A stretch of DNA of 64,000 bases, taken from an uncultured Lachnospiraceae bacterium. Its GTDB lineage: Bacteria > Bacillota > Clostridia > Lachnospirales > Lachnospiraceae. Positions 9,043 to 17,881 of the stretch are shown here, piece by piece (the stretch's first letter is position 1; the number at the start of each line of letters is the position of its first letter). Below the pieces are notes generated by a model. The model did no database searches, was not told the DNA's origin, and saw only the letters and a program-made list of their open reading frames with translations. The DNA is taken from contig CAKREB010000004.1 in NCBI GenBank assembly GCA_934317005.1, positions 62,001 to 126,000 of the forward strand, written 5' to 3'. The position numbers were made by a program, and so were the translations under genes.

Positions 9043-11982
9043 TTATATGGTTTTGACATATTTTTTAGACCAGTTAGAATAAAATTTTACTTTTTTATCA
9101 TTGATCTTTACCGTTTTGTAGGTCCGAATCCAGATATAATATTTTTTGTGCTTTTTTAAGTTAGGAATGGACTGCTGTGTCGTTTTGTAGTTTTTCACCC
9201 ATAGGTACTCTGTTTTGGAAGAAGAGATATTTGCAGAGCGTGAATAGGCAATTTCATAACCGGTAACTGTTTTTGCAGCGTTAGACCATTTGATCAAAAG
9301 TCCGTTTGGCGAGGTCTGTATTTTTTTGATTGAGATTCCTTTTGGAAGGATTGTAAAGGTTTTCTTTAGGGTTCCAGAGTAGTTTCCTTTCAAATGAATC
9401 TTTATCACAGCCTGACCAATTTTTTTGTTATTTTGATAGGTGATGGTATAAAATTTAGGAGAGATTGCCTTACCATTCCGATCGAAAAGTAATGCAGCAG
9501 GTTTTTTGGCTTTTCCGTTATATGTGTAGTACATTTTACTCAGAGTTATCGTTTTTGGCTGAGCAATCACTTGTTGATCCAGTACTGTTTGACAGGTCTG
9601 GCAAATAGTCTGGATGAGACCGTTTGTTTTGGCAGTTGCTGCTTTTTTTAGTATACTTACGGCAACATGTGATTTCAGAGGGATTTCTTCCTCGTAACGT
9701 TCTCCGCAGCTGCACTGGTAAACAGAAAGACCAGTATGCTGGCAGGTCGCATCGACAGATGAAACCAACTTGTACTCATGGGTATGAACCGGTGTGGCAC
9801 TTGGTGCCAGTGTTGGAACCGGAGAAGCAGCAGGCAGAAGGGTTGGCTGCGGTGAGGAACTGCTCTCTGTGCTGCCACCGCCGGAAGTGCTGCCACCGCC
9901 GGAAGTGCTGCCACCTGAAGTGCTGCCGCCTGAATTGCCACCGCCGGAAGTATTGCCACCGCCTGAACTGCCACCGTTAGAAGGAGCCGTTGGAGCTGCA
10001 GAAGCGGTAACAGCCGGAGTAACGGTTGGTTTTGCAGATGGAGTAACTGCCGGTGAAGCAGAAGGAGTAACGGTTGGTTTCGCAGATGGAGTAACTGCCG
10101 GTGAAGCAGCCGGAGTAACGGTTGGTTTCACAGACGGAGTAACTGCCGGTGAAGCGGAAGGGGTAACGGTTGGCTTCACAGATGGAGTAACTGCCGGTGA
10201 GGTGGAAGGAGTAACGGTTGGTTGAGCCGTTGGTGTTGCTGTCGGAAGCTCTTTACAAAGAGTAACCGGAAGTTCTTTTTTCGTGATATTTTTTAATGCA
10301 TATTTGACATCCGCTACAGTAATTAAATCTCTGGATGGTTCTTCGCCGTAAAACAGGAAGGTATAGTCTCCCTCCGGCAGTTCATTATAACGAAGCAGAT
10401 AGTAGCGGTTTGGATGCTCTGTATCGTCGGGATTACGTTCCAGGAGGATGGGAGCGCTCCAGTCTGTATTCGTATTGGCAGAATCATTGGAATCCTTCCA
10501 GTCCTCAGATCGTATCACAGTTACAAAAGTATAAAAGCCATTCTGGTCGGCTTCGTCCGGAGTGAATGCAGTCTGGGTAGTATCCAGCCAGGTGATATCA
10601 AAATAAGGTATATTGTGCGAGCTGATATCGCCTGTGGCAGGAAAGGTCTCCGGGATATTATCGATTAAGATATGGGAGGCAGGGTTTGTGATCTGTACAC
10701 TGCCGAGTTCCCGGATATCCGGCATCGAACCGCGGTAAGCAGTCCAGGAGTTATTGCGGTATCCTAAAATATAGTTGTTGTTACGGTCTCGTTCCGACAG
10801 GATGAAATTGCCGGAAGTTCCGTTTACTGCGGTGATGTAGGTGTGGTTATGGTAAAGTGTACCGGATAAGACTCTGTTTTGTGTCTGGAACTGAGTGATG
10901 CCGGTTGCGGTACCGTTGATGGATAAGAGTCCCTCTTTGTCCAAAACAAGTAGTCCCTTTTTGGCCTCTGTTTGTCCGCCTGTGAAATTTCCGGTCATCG
11001 TTGCATTCTTAAGATCGGTCAGATCGAGGCAGGCATTGTCTGTAACGGAAATATTGTGGAGCATAGCTGTGAGAGCGGATGGTTTTAAACAGCCGTTTTC
11101 GCTGATTACAATATTGCCAATCCCATCAATAGTAGTATTGGAGATGGTATATTTCTGAATATGTAACGTTGTATTGTCATTGCCCTGTAATGTCTGCAGT
11201 GATGTTTCTGTGTCATTGCTATCATCGGAAAAGGTAATCTGTGCCTGTCTGTTTTCGACAGTAGATATAGTATCCCGAATCACAACGTTGCCTTGCAGAG
11301 TCAGGGAAGCATCACCTGTATAAGCTGTTGGTTGGTTTGCATCGGATGGATGCCCCATATAGATTGACTGAAACATGGTTTTGTTTGCCAAGTTAGAAGC
11401 TGTATTTTCTAATGTATTCTGAACGGTCAGAGAAGCATGCTCTCCCAGTACAGCACCGGTATATCCGCCGGCGTATATGGTAGGAAGAAGTTCCGGTTCG
11501 GTTCCCTGAAGAGCATTGTCTCCGCCTTTTAGGTAAGTACGGACATTGACCATCGAGAGACTGTGTCCTGCTAAGAAAATCTCTCTGTGGGGAACAGAAT
11601 TCATAGCATTGGTAGAATTAAAGGTCAATATCAGGTTTTCGATTCGGACATTGTCTCCGGTAATCTGGATTGGGAGGCGGCTTGTGATATTGGCATTTGC
11701 AGTACCAATAATTGTTGTGTTTTCAGGGATATTAATAAGGGTTATAGATTTATCTGGGATCGCTTTTTCACTTAGGGTAAAACTTCCATCAACGGTAATG
11801 ATTTTATTTCCCTGCGTAAGCGCATTCATAAAAGAGGCGGCGTCTGTTACCGTAACGGAATCCATCTGCTGTGTTGCTGTGGTTTGTACAGGGGAAAACG
11901 CAGATGCAGAAATCGTTAGATTAGATAGTACCATGCTGACAGTTAGTATGGTACAAAGTAAATGTGCTAGTCTTTTTTTCAT
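9043..11982 (-). CDS. Large secreted protein with Thr/Pro repeat linker and C-terminal fibronectin III-like domain
   Basis: A 979-residue exported protein starting behind GAAAGGA. A signal peptide covers ~1-28 (KKR, hydrophobic core, SASA cleavage). Residues ~40-400 resemble a repetitive beta-helix-like ectodomain. A Pro/Thr linker (~590-660) contains four 16-residue TVTPSxSPAVTPSxKP repeats, followed by a Gly/Ser-rich stretch. A region with paired Cys-x-Cys and Cys-x-x-Cys motifs (~715-775) and a C-terminal fibronectin III-like domain (~880-979) complete it. There is no LPxTG motif or membrane anchor, so retention at the cell surface is not obvious. The architecture suggests a surface adhesin or carbohydrate-binding protein; no catalytic motif was recognised. 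Confidence 0.75.
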   Translation of the reverse strand: MKKRLAHLLCTILTVSMVLSNLTISASAFSPVQTTATQQMDSVTVTDAASFMNALTQGNKIITVDGSFTLSEKAIPDKSITLINIPENTTIIGTANANITSRLPIQITGDNVRIENLILTFNSTNAMNSVPHREIFLAGHSLSMVNVRTYLKGGDNALQGTEPELLPTIYAGGYTGAVLGEHASLTVQNTLENTASNLANKTMFQSIYMGHPSDANQPTAYTGDASLTLQGNVVIRDTISTVENRQAQITFSDDSNDTETSLQTLQGNDNTTLHIQKYTISNTTIDGIGNIVISENGCLKPSALTAMLHNISVTDNACLDLTDLKNATMTGNFTGGQTEAKKGLLVLDKEGLLSINGTATGITQFQTQNRVLSGTLYHNHTYITAVNGTSGNFILSERDRNNNYILGYRNNSWTAYRGSMPDIRELGSVQITNPASHILIDNIPETFPATGDISSHNIPYFDITWLDTTQTAFTPDEADQNGFYTFVTVIRSEDWKDSNDSANTNTDWSAPILLERNPDDTEHPNRYYLLRYNELPEGDYTFLFYGEEPSRDLITVADVKYALKNITKKELPVTLCKELPTATPTAQPTVTPSTSPAVTPSVKPTVTPSASPAVTPSVKPTVTPAASPAVTPSAKPTVTPSASPAVTPSAKPTVTPAVTASAAPTAPSNGGSSGGGNTSGGGNSGGSTSGGSTSGGGSTSGGGSTESSSSPQPTLLPAASPVPTLAPSATPVHTHEYKLVSSVDATCQHTGLSVYQCSCGERYEEEIPLKSHVAVSILKKAATAKTNGLIQTICQTCQTVLDQQVIAQPKTITLSKMYYTYNGKAKKPAALLFDRNGKAISPKFYTITYQNNKKIGQAVIKIHLKGNYSGTLKKTFTILPKGISIKKIQTSPNGLLIKWSNAAKTVTGYEIAYSRSANISSSKTEYLWVKNYKTTQQSIPNLKKHKKYYIWIRTYKTVKINDKKVKFYSNWSKKYVKTI
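10021..10222 (-). repeat. Four 48-bp tandem repeats inside the secreted-protein gene
   Basis: The minus strand encodes four near-identical 16-residue units (TVTPS-SPAVTPS-KP), so the DNA has a 48-bp period from about 10021 to 10222. Such repeats can change copy number by slippage and would lengthen or shorten the linker without a frameshift. Confidence 0.85.
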
Positions 11983-12688
11983 AAATCGTTCCTTTCTAAA
12001 TTAAAATTGTGAAGTTTCTTATATCATTATAGTGCAAAGAGTAAAGGCAGATAGCAATTCGGTGATCAGAGGCGGTCGTTAGGAAATACTATCTTTGGAA
12101 TGTAATCGCATCATGATTATGATATGGATGTTACTGTTCATACTATAGAGAAGAAACACGTATTTTACAAGATAAAAAGAGAACTGTTTTCGTGTGGTTT
12201 ATGCTTGATTTCGCAGGTTTTTTAGTGTACTTGTATTATAAAATACATTGCATTGAAAAATAGTATTTAGTATAATGCGGTAGGGCAATAAACAAATTAG
12301 TGTTAATATAATTTGAAAATGCAAAGAGTAAAAGCAGATGATACTGCAGCGGCATATCAATAAGAACTGTAAAATGATTTCTGCAGGGAAAATGCGTTGG
12401 TATTCGTATGTCAGGAATGCTTATGAAATGAAAAGAATGAAAAAAGTGATAAAGAGAAAACGTTGCATAATCCTCTCTTGGAATTTTGAGTGATCATGCC
12501 AGCGAAACTCTGGCATTGAACTTTGACAAGTAAAGATTATTCTTGACTTCCGTCTTTTCTATTAAAATCAATACATTGTATATAACCAGTTAGATTATGA
12601 TAAAAATGTAATCTGGAGCCTGTTGCTTGCCAGTGGGGAGCAACAGGCTCAAAGCATAGAGTATCGTTCGAAACCTTGATTGTCCAGT
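11983..12688. other. Long intergenic region between divergent/convergent minus-strand genes
   Basis: About 700 bases with no convincing gene. It holds a ~20-bp direct repeat (TGCAAAGAGTAAAGGCAGAT near 12033 and TGCAAAGAGTAAAAGCAGAT near 12319), a hairpin at 12496-12516 (ATGCCAG / CTGGCAT) and the pepD-side hairpin at 12616-12650. The promoter of the secreted-protein gene must lie in the part next to 11983. Confidence 0.5.
12616..12650 (-). terminator. Strong hairpin downstream of pepD
   Basis: A perfect 12-bp stem (GAGCCTGTTGCT / AGCAACAGGCTC) lies ~40 bases beyond the pepD stop on the minus strand. The U-run is displaced by several bases, so termination efficiency is uncertain. Confidence 0.55.
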
Positions 12689-14143
12689 CTACTTCAATTC
12701 CTTCAATATCTCCAGTGTATAATTCCACGTACGAACGACACTGTCAACATGCATGGATTCCTTTGGGGTGTGGATATCGTCCATATCCGGTCCGAAGGAA
12801 ACGCAGTCAAGTCCCGGAAGCTTGCCGGAGAACAGACCACACTCTACACCGGCATGAAGTGCCTGGACAATTGGTTTTTTGCCGTACTGTTTTTCAAAGA
12901 TACGAATCATCAGATCACGCAGTGGAGAATCCTTGCGGTATTCCCATGCAGGATAATCACCGCGAATGGTGACATGACCACCAAGTGATTCTATTAGACA
13001 GGTCAGCCGGTCGATCAATTCCTCTTTTTCTGTACCGACGCTGCTTCGGACAGAGCATGCGAAGGTAACTTCCTTTTCTTCGGTAGAGAGGATGCCGAGA
13101 TTCAGAGAAGTCTGAACCAGTCCTTCAATATCAAGACTCATGCGCTGTACGCCGTTTGGAAGTGTTACCAATGCAGTGATGATCTTTTGGGTGTCATCTG
13201 CAGAAATTGCTTCACAGACTGTGTCCGTGTCAGAAGCTGTGAGCGTAAGTGCCACGGAAGGATCGCTGATCTGGCACTCATGGGCATAAATCTGATTATA
13301 GGATGTCAGGGCAGCAGATACTGCCTGCATATCACAATCGGAGGCAAAGAGCAGTTCTGCGGACGCCTCACGAGGAATGGCATTATCCTTTAAGCCGCCC
13401 TGTAATGTGATCAGACGGAAAGAGAAGATCTTGGCAAGCTGATAGAGTGTGCGTCCCAACAGCTTGCAGGCATTGGCGCGGCCTTTGTTGATTTCTACAC
13501 CGGAGTGTCCGCCGGTCAGCCCGGTCAGGGTAAGGGTTGCGTGCGTTCCTTTTGTACTCTCTTTGGTAAAAGGCAGATGCGACAGCGCAGTCACACCACC
13601 GGCACAGCTTACCAGAAGGTATCCTTCATCCTCAGAATCAAGATTTAACATGATACGGGATTTCAGAGGGGAACAATCCAGTGCAGCGGCACCAAGCATG
13701 CCGATTTCTTCGTCAACAGTAAAAACTACTTCCAGTGGCGGATGTGGAATGTCTGTAGAAGCTAAAATAGCAAGGGCATAGGCAACGGCAATACCATCAT
13801 CACCGCCCAGTGTAGTGCCATCGGCAGAAATCACGCCATCCTCTAAGCGAAGACGCAGACCATCCTTTGTAAAGTCGATATCACAATCTGCTTCCTTTTC
13901 ACAGACCATATCTAAGTGTCCTTGAATCATGACAGGAGCTGATTTTTCATATCCTGCGGTTCCGTCCTTGAAGATAATGATATTGTTTGCATCATCCTGA
14001 ATGTATTTTAGATCGTGCTCTTTTGCAAATGCAACGCAGTAGTCACTGATTGCTTTTGTATTAGTAGAACCATGTGGAATACCACAAAGTTCTTCAAAAT
14101 AATGAAATACCGGTGCCGGTTCTAGGTTTGATAAGATACTCAT
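12689..14143 (-). CDS. pepD: Aminoacyl-histidine dipeptidase (PepD, M20 family)
   Basis: A cytoplasmic zinc dipeptidase that cleaves Xaa-His and other dipeptides. Visible metal and catalytic residues are GHLDMV, the GGDDGIA aspartate, TVDEEIGMLGA (general-base glutamate), LNLDSED and the late histidine in ALHAGVECG. ATG 14143 was chosen because GGAGG lies 7 bases before it and the protein then starts MSILSNLEP, as in the family; the frame extends 16 codons further upstream. Length is 484 residues. Lying near an OPT oligopeptide transporter, it probably belongs to peptide uptake and breakdown. Confidence 0.95.
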   Translation of the reverse strand: MSILSNLEPAPVFHYFEELCGIPHGSTNTKAISDYCVAFAKEHDLKYIQDDANNIIIFKDGTAGYEKSAPVMIQGHLDMVCEKEADCDIDFTKDGLRLRLEDGVISADGTTLGGDDGIAVAYALAILASTDIPHPPLEVVFTVDEEIGMLGAAALDCSPLKSRIMLNLDSEDEGYLLVSCAGGVTALSHLPFTKESTKGTHATLTLTGLTGGHSGVEINKGRANACKLLGRTLYQLAKIFSFRLITLQGGLKDNAIPREASAELLFASDCDMQAVSAALTSYNQIYAHECQISDPSVALTLTASDTDTVCEAISADDTQKIITALVTLPNGVQRMSLDIEGLVQTSLNLGILSTEEKEVTFACSVRSSVGTEKEELIDRLTCLIESLGGHVTIRGDYPAWEYRKDSPLRDLMIRIFEKQYGKKPIVQALHAGVECGLFSGKLPGLDCVSFGPDMDDIHTPKESMHVDSVVRTWNYTLEILKELK

Positions 14144-14241
14144 AATAATCCTCCATTCCGCAGACGTTTTGCAATTTGACAAAGTCTGCATATATTTCCT
14201 GCTTTTGATATCCTAGTCCTATTATATGATAACATCCATCG

Positions 14242-14616
14242 TCATTTTTTCGGAGGGATGCTGTTGTCACAGATAAAATGATTGACCTGAAGGGTATGTG
14301 CAAAGGTTACTACCCGGTCTAACATACGATCTTTTTCATCGGGAAAAGCTTCTTCCATTACATGGATCACATCGAAAAGATTTCGATTTCCATCTAAAGC
14401 TTTCCAGAGAGTAGTTCCGTATTGATCTAATGCAATGTGGCTGACACGCGGTTTATGGAAAAACTTTTGGGCAATGCTGTGAAAAAATCCTTTATTTTCC
14501 ATATCGATCACAATCATACCGTCCTCGCGTTCGGACCATTTACGTTCCGGATTTGGAATAAAGACAATGTCTAAATAGTTTTTGTCTATTTTTTGTTTTT
14601 TGGAATGCTTAGCCAT
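14242..14616 (-). CDS. PqqD-like peptide-chaperone family protein
   Basis: A 124-residue soluble protein. The central region (~35-110) follows the PqqD winged-helix pattern: a conserved stretch ending in ALDQYGTTLWKALDGNRNLFDVIHVMEEAFP, matching the family's L-x-x-x-G-x-x-x-W-x-x-x-D-G rhythm. PqqD proteins present precursor peptides to radical-SAM enzymes in RiPP pathways, but no radical-SAM gene or precursor is nearby. The basic N-terminus (KHSKKQKIDK) is outside the domain. It is likely cotranscribed upstream of pepD, about 100 bases away. The assignment is by pattern only. Confidence 0.65.
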   Translation of the reverse strand: MAKHSKKQKIDKNYLDIVFIPNPERKWSEREDGMIVIDMENKGFFHSIAQKFFHKPRVSHIALDQYGTTLWKALDGNRNLFDVIHVMEEAFPDEKDRMLDRVVTFAHTLQVNHFICDNSIPPKK

Positions 14617-14725
14617 ATTGAAACATCCTTTCTGTAGTCTGCCGGATACGGCAGATGCAAAATATAACGGATTTTACAAGAATCCGTATGCATTTTAACA
14701 CAATTACAGGGGAAAGAAAATAAGT

Positions 14726-14792
14726 AATTCCTGCCATAGGAAATGGTGCCTTGTCCGAAGAATATCGGTTGGAATACCGTATGGCAGGAATT
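14726..14792 (-). terminator. Large inverted repeat downstream of the OPT transporter
   Basis: A perfect 12-bp inverted repeat (AATTCCTGCCAT / ATGGCAGGAATT) encloses ~43 bases that can form further pairing. On the minus strand it is followed by ACTTATTTTCTTT. A probable terminator or processing hairpin of the transporter mRNA. Confidence 0.5.
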
Positions 14793-14811
14793 GATAAGCT
14801 TTTTATAATGT

Positions 14812-14862
14812 GATGCAGGATTGCAGGAATTGCTTTGTAATGAAACAATCCGTGACATCAGC
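14812..14862 (+). repeat. Dispersed imperfect repeat, copy 2
   Basis: GATGCAGGATTGCAGGAATTG followed by AATGAAACAATCCGTGACAT aligns over ~50 bases with 8716-8763 in the same orientation. GGATTG / CAATCC pairing is kept although the bases differ. Non-coding. Confidence 0.55.
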
Positions 14863-14875
14863 TGTGCTTTAAAAA

Positions 14876-16780
14876 TTATGCTTTCTTTTTACTCTTCCTG
14901 GTAGAGAAGTAAATCATAGAAGCAAGAAGCAGGATAAAGAAGATTGTTCCACCAATATTTCCTAAAGGAGTACCTAAGTTAATTGCAGCAGCAATCGAAG
15001 TTCCTTTTTTCACATTGATAACAGCGAACACAGCAAGAAGGATACCAACTAAGCCTTCGCCGGCGATCAGACCGGAGCTGTAAAGAACACCTTTATCAAT
15101 GATGGATTTTCTGTCTTCCTCAGTCTTGCATGCTTTCTTCTTCTCAAAGAACCAACGGATGATACCACCGATGAAAATTGGAGTAGAAAGGTAGATTGGA
15201 AGGTACAGTCCGATGGCAACCGGGAGAACCGGAAGACCTAAGATCTCGATGACAACGGCAATACCAATACCGCAGAATACCAATCCCCAAGGAAGTGTTC
15301 CGCCCATAACACCTTCTACGACTAACTTCATCAGAGTTGCCTGTGGTGCAGGAAGCTGTGCAGAACCATATTTCCATGCAGCGTTGAACAGATACATGAT
15401 ACCACCGATGGCGAGTGCGGCAACGATAGCACCGATCAACTCACCGATCTGCTGTTTGATCGGTGTTGCTCCGACGATATAACCTGTCTTTAAATCCTGT
15501 GAGGTATCACCTGCCATAGCAGCAATGATACAGATGACTGTACCGATGCAGATAGCAGAAGCCATACCCTTGTAACCTGTTGTTCCGGTTGCTTTTAAGA
15601 TAGCAGTTGCGATCAAAAGTGTAGCGATAGCCATACCGGATACCGGGTTGTTGGAAGAGCCAACCAGTCCGACCATTCGGCTGGATACCGTTGCAAAGAA
15701 GAAACCGAATACAACGATGATCAATGCACCGATCAGGCTTACCGGAATAGAAGGAAGAAGCCAGATGATAACAGCAATCACTAAAACACCGATCAATACG
15801 ATTGGCATTGGCATATCTTTGGAAGTACGAACCTCTTCTTCTGCGTTATGTCCAAATCCCTTTAATGCCTTTGAGAATGTCTTTACGATCGTAGGAAGGG
15901 ATTTTACCAGACTGATGATACCACCGGCAGCAACAGCTCCGGCACCGATGTAGCGGATGTAAGAACTCCAGATACCACTTGCGCCGAGTGAACTGATTGC
16001 GTCAGATGCGGGTGCGATCACATTGTCACCGGCAAATAAAGTGATCAGTGGGATCAGTACAAACCAGCCAAGAATACCACCGGCAAACATGTAACCGGCA
16101 ATCTTTAGACCGCAGATATATCCGACACCTGCAAGAGCGGGAAGAACATCAAGACCAAAACCGGTGCTGAGCGGTTTGATATTCCAGGTAACTTCTGATG
16201 GGAACAGACATAAACCGTCTGCTACAAACTTATATAATGCAGAGATACCAAGTCCGGAGAAAACGACCTTTGACTTGTCGCCGCCTTCTTCACCGGCAAG
16301 CAAAACCTCTGCACAGGCAGTTCCTTCAGGGAAAGGAAGAGTGCCGTGTTCTTCAACGATAAGAGCGGTACGCAGTGGGATCATAAAGAGAACACCCAAA
16401 ATACCACCGCAAATAGCGATAACAGCAATCTCAAGGAAAGATGGTGCAGAAACAGCATCGTTTTCCTCAGCCCACATAAAGAGTGCAGGCAGTGTGAAGA
16501 TTGCGCCTGCGGCAAGGGATTCACCGGCAGAACCAATCGTCTGTACCATATTATTTTCCAAAATGGAATCTTTTCTTAAAATAAAGCGGATAATACCCAT
16601 TGAGATAACGGCTGCAGGGATAGATGCAGATACCGTCATACCGACACGTAATCCGAGGTAGGCATTGGCTGCGCCAAAGACTACGGCAAGGAGTAGGCCA
16701 AGTATAATGGATACTGCCGTAAACTCAGGGATGACCTTGTCCGCTGAGATAAACGGCTTGAATTCATTTTTCTTGTTCAT
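14876..16780 (-). CDS. OPT-family oligopeptide transporter
   Basis: A 634-residue integral membrane protein with about 14-16 hydrophobic segments. Its N-terminus matches the bacterial OPT/YSL group: IPEFTAVSIILGLLLAVVFG then NAYLGLRVGMTVSASIPAAV. Later family features are EEHGTLPFPEGTACAEVL and the VSSRMVGLVGSSNNPVSGMAI segment. OPT proteins import small peptides or metal chelates with protons. The PepD dipeptidase lies two genes downstream on the same strand, suggesting peptide uptake as the substrate class. Confidence 0.92.
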   Translation of the reverse strand: MNKKNEFKPFISADKVIPEFTAVSIILGLLLAVVFGAANAYLGLRVGMTVSASIPAAVISMGIIRFILRKDSILENNMVQTIGSAGESLAAGAIFTLPALFMWAEENDAVSAPSFLEIAVIAICGGILGVLFMIPLRTALIVEEHGTLPFPEGTACAEVLLAGEEGGDKSKVVFSGLGISALYKFVADGLCLFPSEVTWNIKPLSTGFGLDVLPALAGVGYICGLKIAGYMFAGGILGWFVLIPLITLFAGDNVIAPASDAISSLGASGIWSSYIRYIGAGAVAAGGIISLVKSLPTIVKTFSKALKGFGHNAEEEVRTSKDMPMPIVLIGVLVIAVIIWLLPSIPVSLIGALIIVVFGFFFATVSSRMVGLVGSSNNPVSGMAIATLLIATAILKATGTTGYKGMASAICIGTVICIIAAMAGDTSQDLKTGYIVGATPIKQQIGELIGAIVAALAIGGIMYLFNAAWKYGSAQLPAPQATLMKLVVEGVMGGTLPWGLVFCGIGIAVVIEILGLPVLPVAIGLYLPIYLSTPIFIGGIIRWFFEKKKACKTEEDRKSIIDKGVLYSSGLIAGEGLVGILLAVFAVINVKKGTSIAAAINLGTPLGNIGGTIFFILLLASMIYFSTRKSKKKA

Positions 16781-16847
16781 GATTACATTAACCTCATTTC
16801 TACGTTGTCTGTTCTTTTTCTTAAGTATGTGTTTTTTATAAAAATTT

Positions 16848-16875
16848 ATGCCATCCGACAGCGCAAGGATGGCAT
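16848..16875 (-). promoter_or_regulatory. Hairpin between trpF and the OPT gene
   Basis: A perfect 9-bp stem (ATGCCATCC / GGATGGCAT), followed on the minus strand by ATAAATTTTTAT. It could terminate trpF or act as a leader attenuator of the OPT gene, whose possible -10 TATAAT lies just upstream near 16895-16900. Confidence 0.5.
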
Positions 16876-17002
16876 AACAGCACCGTTTCTTATTATAACA
16901 TAGAATCGATGAATATAGGATAACCAGATCCTGGTATTTTGGATCGGATTTCGGCTATTTCGAGACTTTTTTCGCATTTTTAGGCTTTGCACGATTAAGG
17001 TG

Positions 17003-17647
17003 TCAAAGGGTGGGGATGGATACAGTAGTGTCAACCGAACGTACATTGGTGACAAACTGTTGAATCTTTTGGGGGTCTTTTCCGGGACGGTCAGAAAATT
17101 CAACACTGGAAGAAACGTCAACACCGTCAGGATGCAGTGCCTGGATTGCATCCTGTATATTGTCTACAGACAATCCTCCGGCAAGTAGCAAGAGCTTTTC
17201 GTCACGCGGAAGCTTTTTGACCAGATTCCAGTCAAAGGTTTTGCCGCTTCCGGGCTCGGCAGCATCGAAGACGTATCCGGCAATCTGGGAACATTCATGG
17301 TACTGCTCATAGTGCTCCATATCCGTCACGTTAAATGCCTTCAGGATAGGCAGTGTGATCTGTGTCAACAGTTCTGCGGAGAGAAGACCGTGGATCTGGA
17401 TATAGTCAAATCGTGCGGTAGAATCCTGTATCTGCCGGATTTCATCGGCAGAAGGAGATACGACGACTGCAACCCGTTTGATCTCGGGGGACAGATGTGC
17501 AGCGATAGCTTCTGCCTGCGCAATGGTGTTATTTCGCTTGCTTTTTTCAAAAAAAAGAACAAAGCCTGCGAAGTCAACATGGTGCTGATTCAGATATTCT
17601 GCTTCCTTTGGATTGGTCAATCCACAGATTTTAATTTTTGTTTTCAT
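17003..17647 (-). CDS. trpF: Phosphoribosylanthranilate isomerase TrpF
   Basis: Catalyses the Amadori rearrangement of phosphoribosylanthranilate in tryptophan synthesis. The N-terminal IKICGLTNPKEA contains the general-base cysteine, and the general-acid aspartate is in PDGVDVSSSVE. LLAGGLSVDNI forms the phosphate-binding loop of the TIM barrel. ATG 17647 was chosen, 5 bases after GAGGA, giving ~214 residues. No other trp gene is present, so it is separated from the usual trp operon. Confidence 0.93.
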   Translation of the reverse strand: MKTKIKICGLTNPKEAEYLNQHHVDFAGFVLFFEKSKRNNTIAQAEAIAAHLSPEIKRVAVVVSPSADEIRQIQDSTARFDYIQIHGLLSAELLTQITLPILKAFNVTDMEHYEQYHECSQIAGYVFDAAEPGSGKTFDWNLVKKLPRDEKLLLLAGGLSVDNIQDAIQALHPDGVDVSSSVEFSDRPGKDPQKIQQFVTNVRSVDTTVSIPTL

Positions 17648-17881
17648 TGGTTTCCTCATTTCCTATGGTTTTCTTTGAGGCTCATTATATCACAAATTCA
17701 CAATGCGAAGCAGCAGGATTTTGGAGCTGCGATTGAAATTCGCAATGCAAGGAAAAAGAAAATGTTAGTTTTGAAAATGTTTTGTGCAAAAGTGTTTATA
17801 AATAAAGGGAAAAATGTTATAATTTGTTTAAATTATACAAAAAAATGACTATATATACAAAAGAACGAGGAGATGAAGCGT

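Noticed and set aside
9794..10225. 143-codon plus-strand ORF with repeated VTVGFADGVTAGEA units
   Set aside because: It is the antisense of the Thr/Pro repeat linker; the repeats and open frame are by-products of the real gene on the other strand.
9780..10230. Possible CRISPR array because of the regular repeats
   Set aside because: Units are contiguous 48-bp in-frame coding repeats with no unique spacers between them.
12537..12728. 63-codon ORF on the minus strand downstream of pepD
   Set aside because: It overlaps the pepD 3' end and a strong hairpin, has no ribosome binding site and shows no protein-like pattern.
15213..16661. Several open plus-strand frames opposite the OPT transporter
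   Set aside because: They mirror the transporter's codon bias, have no ribosome binding sites and no recognisable domains.
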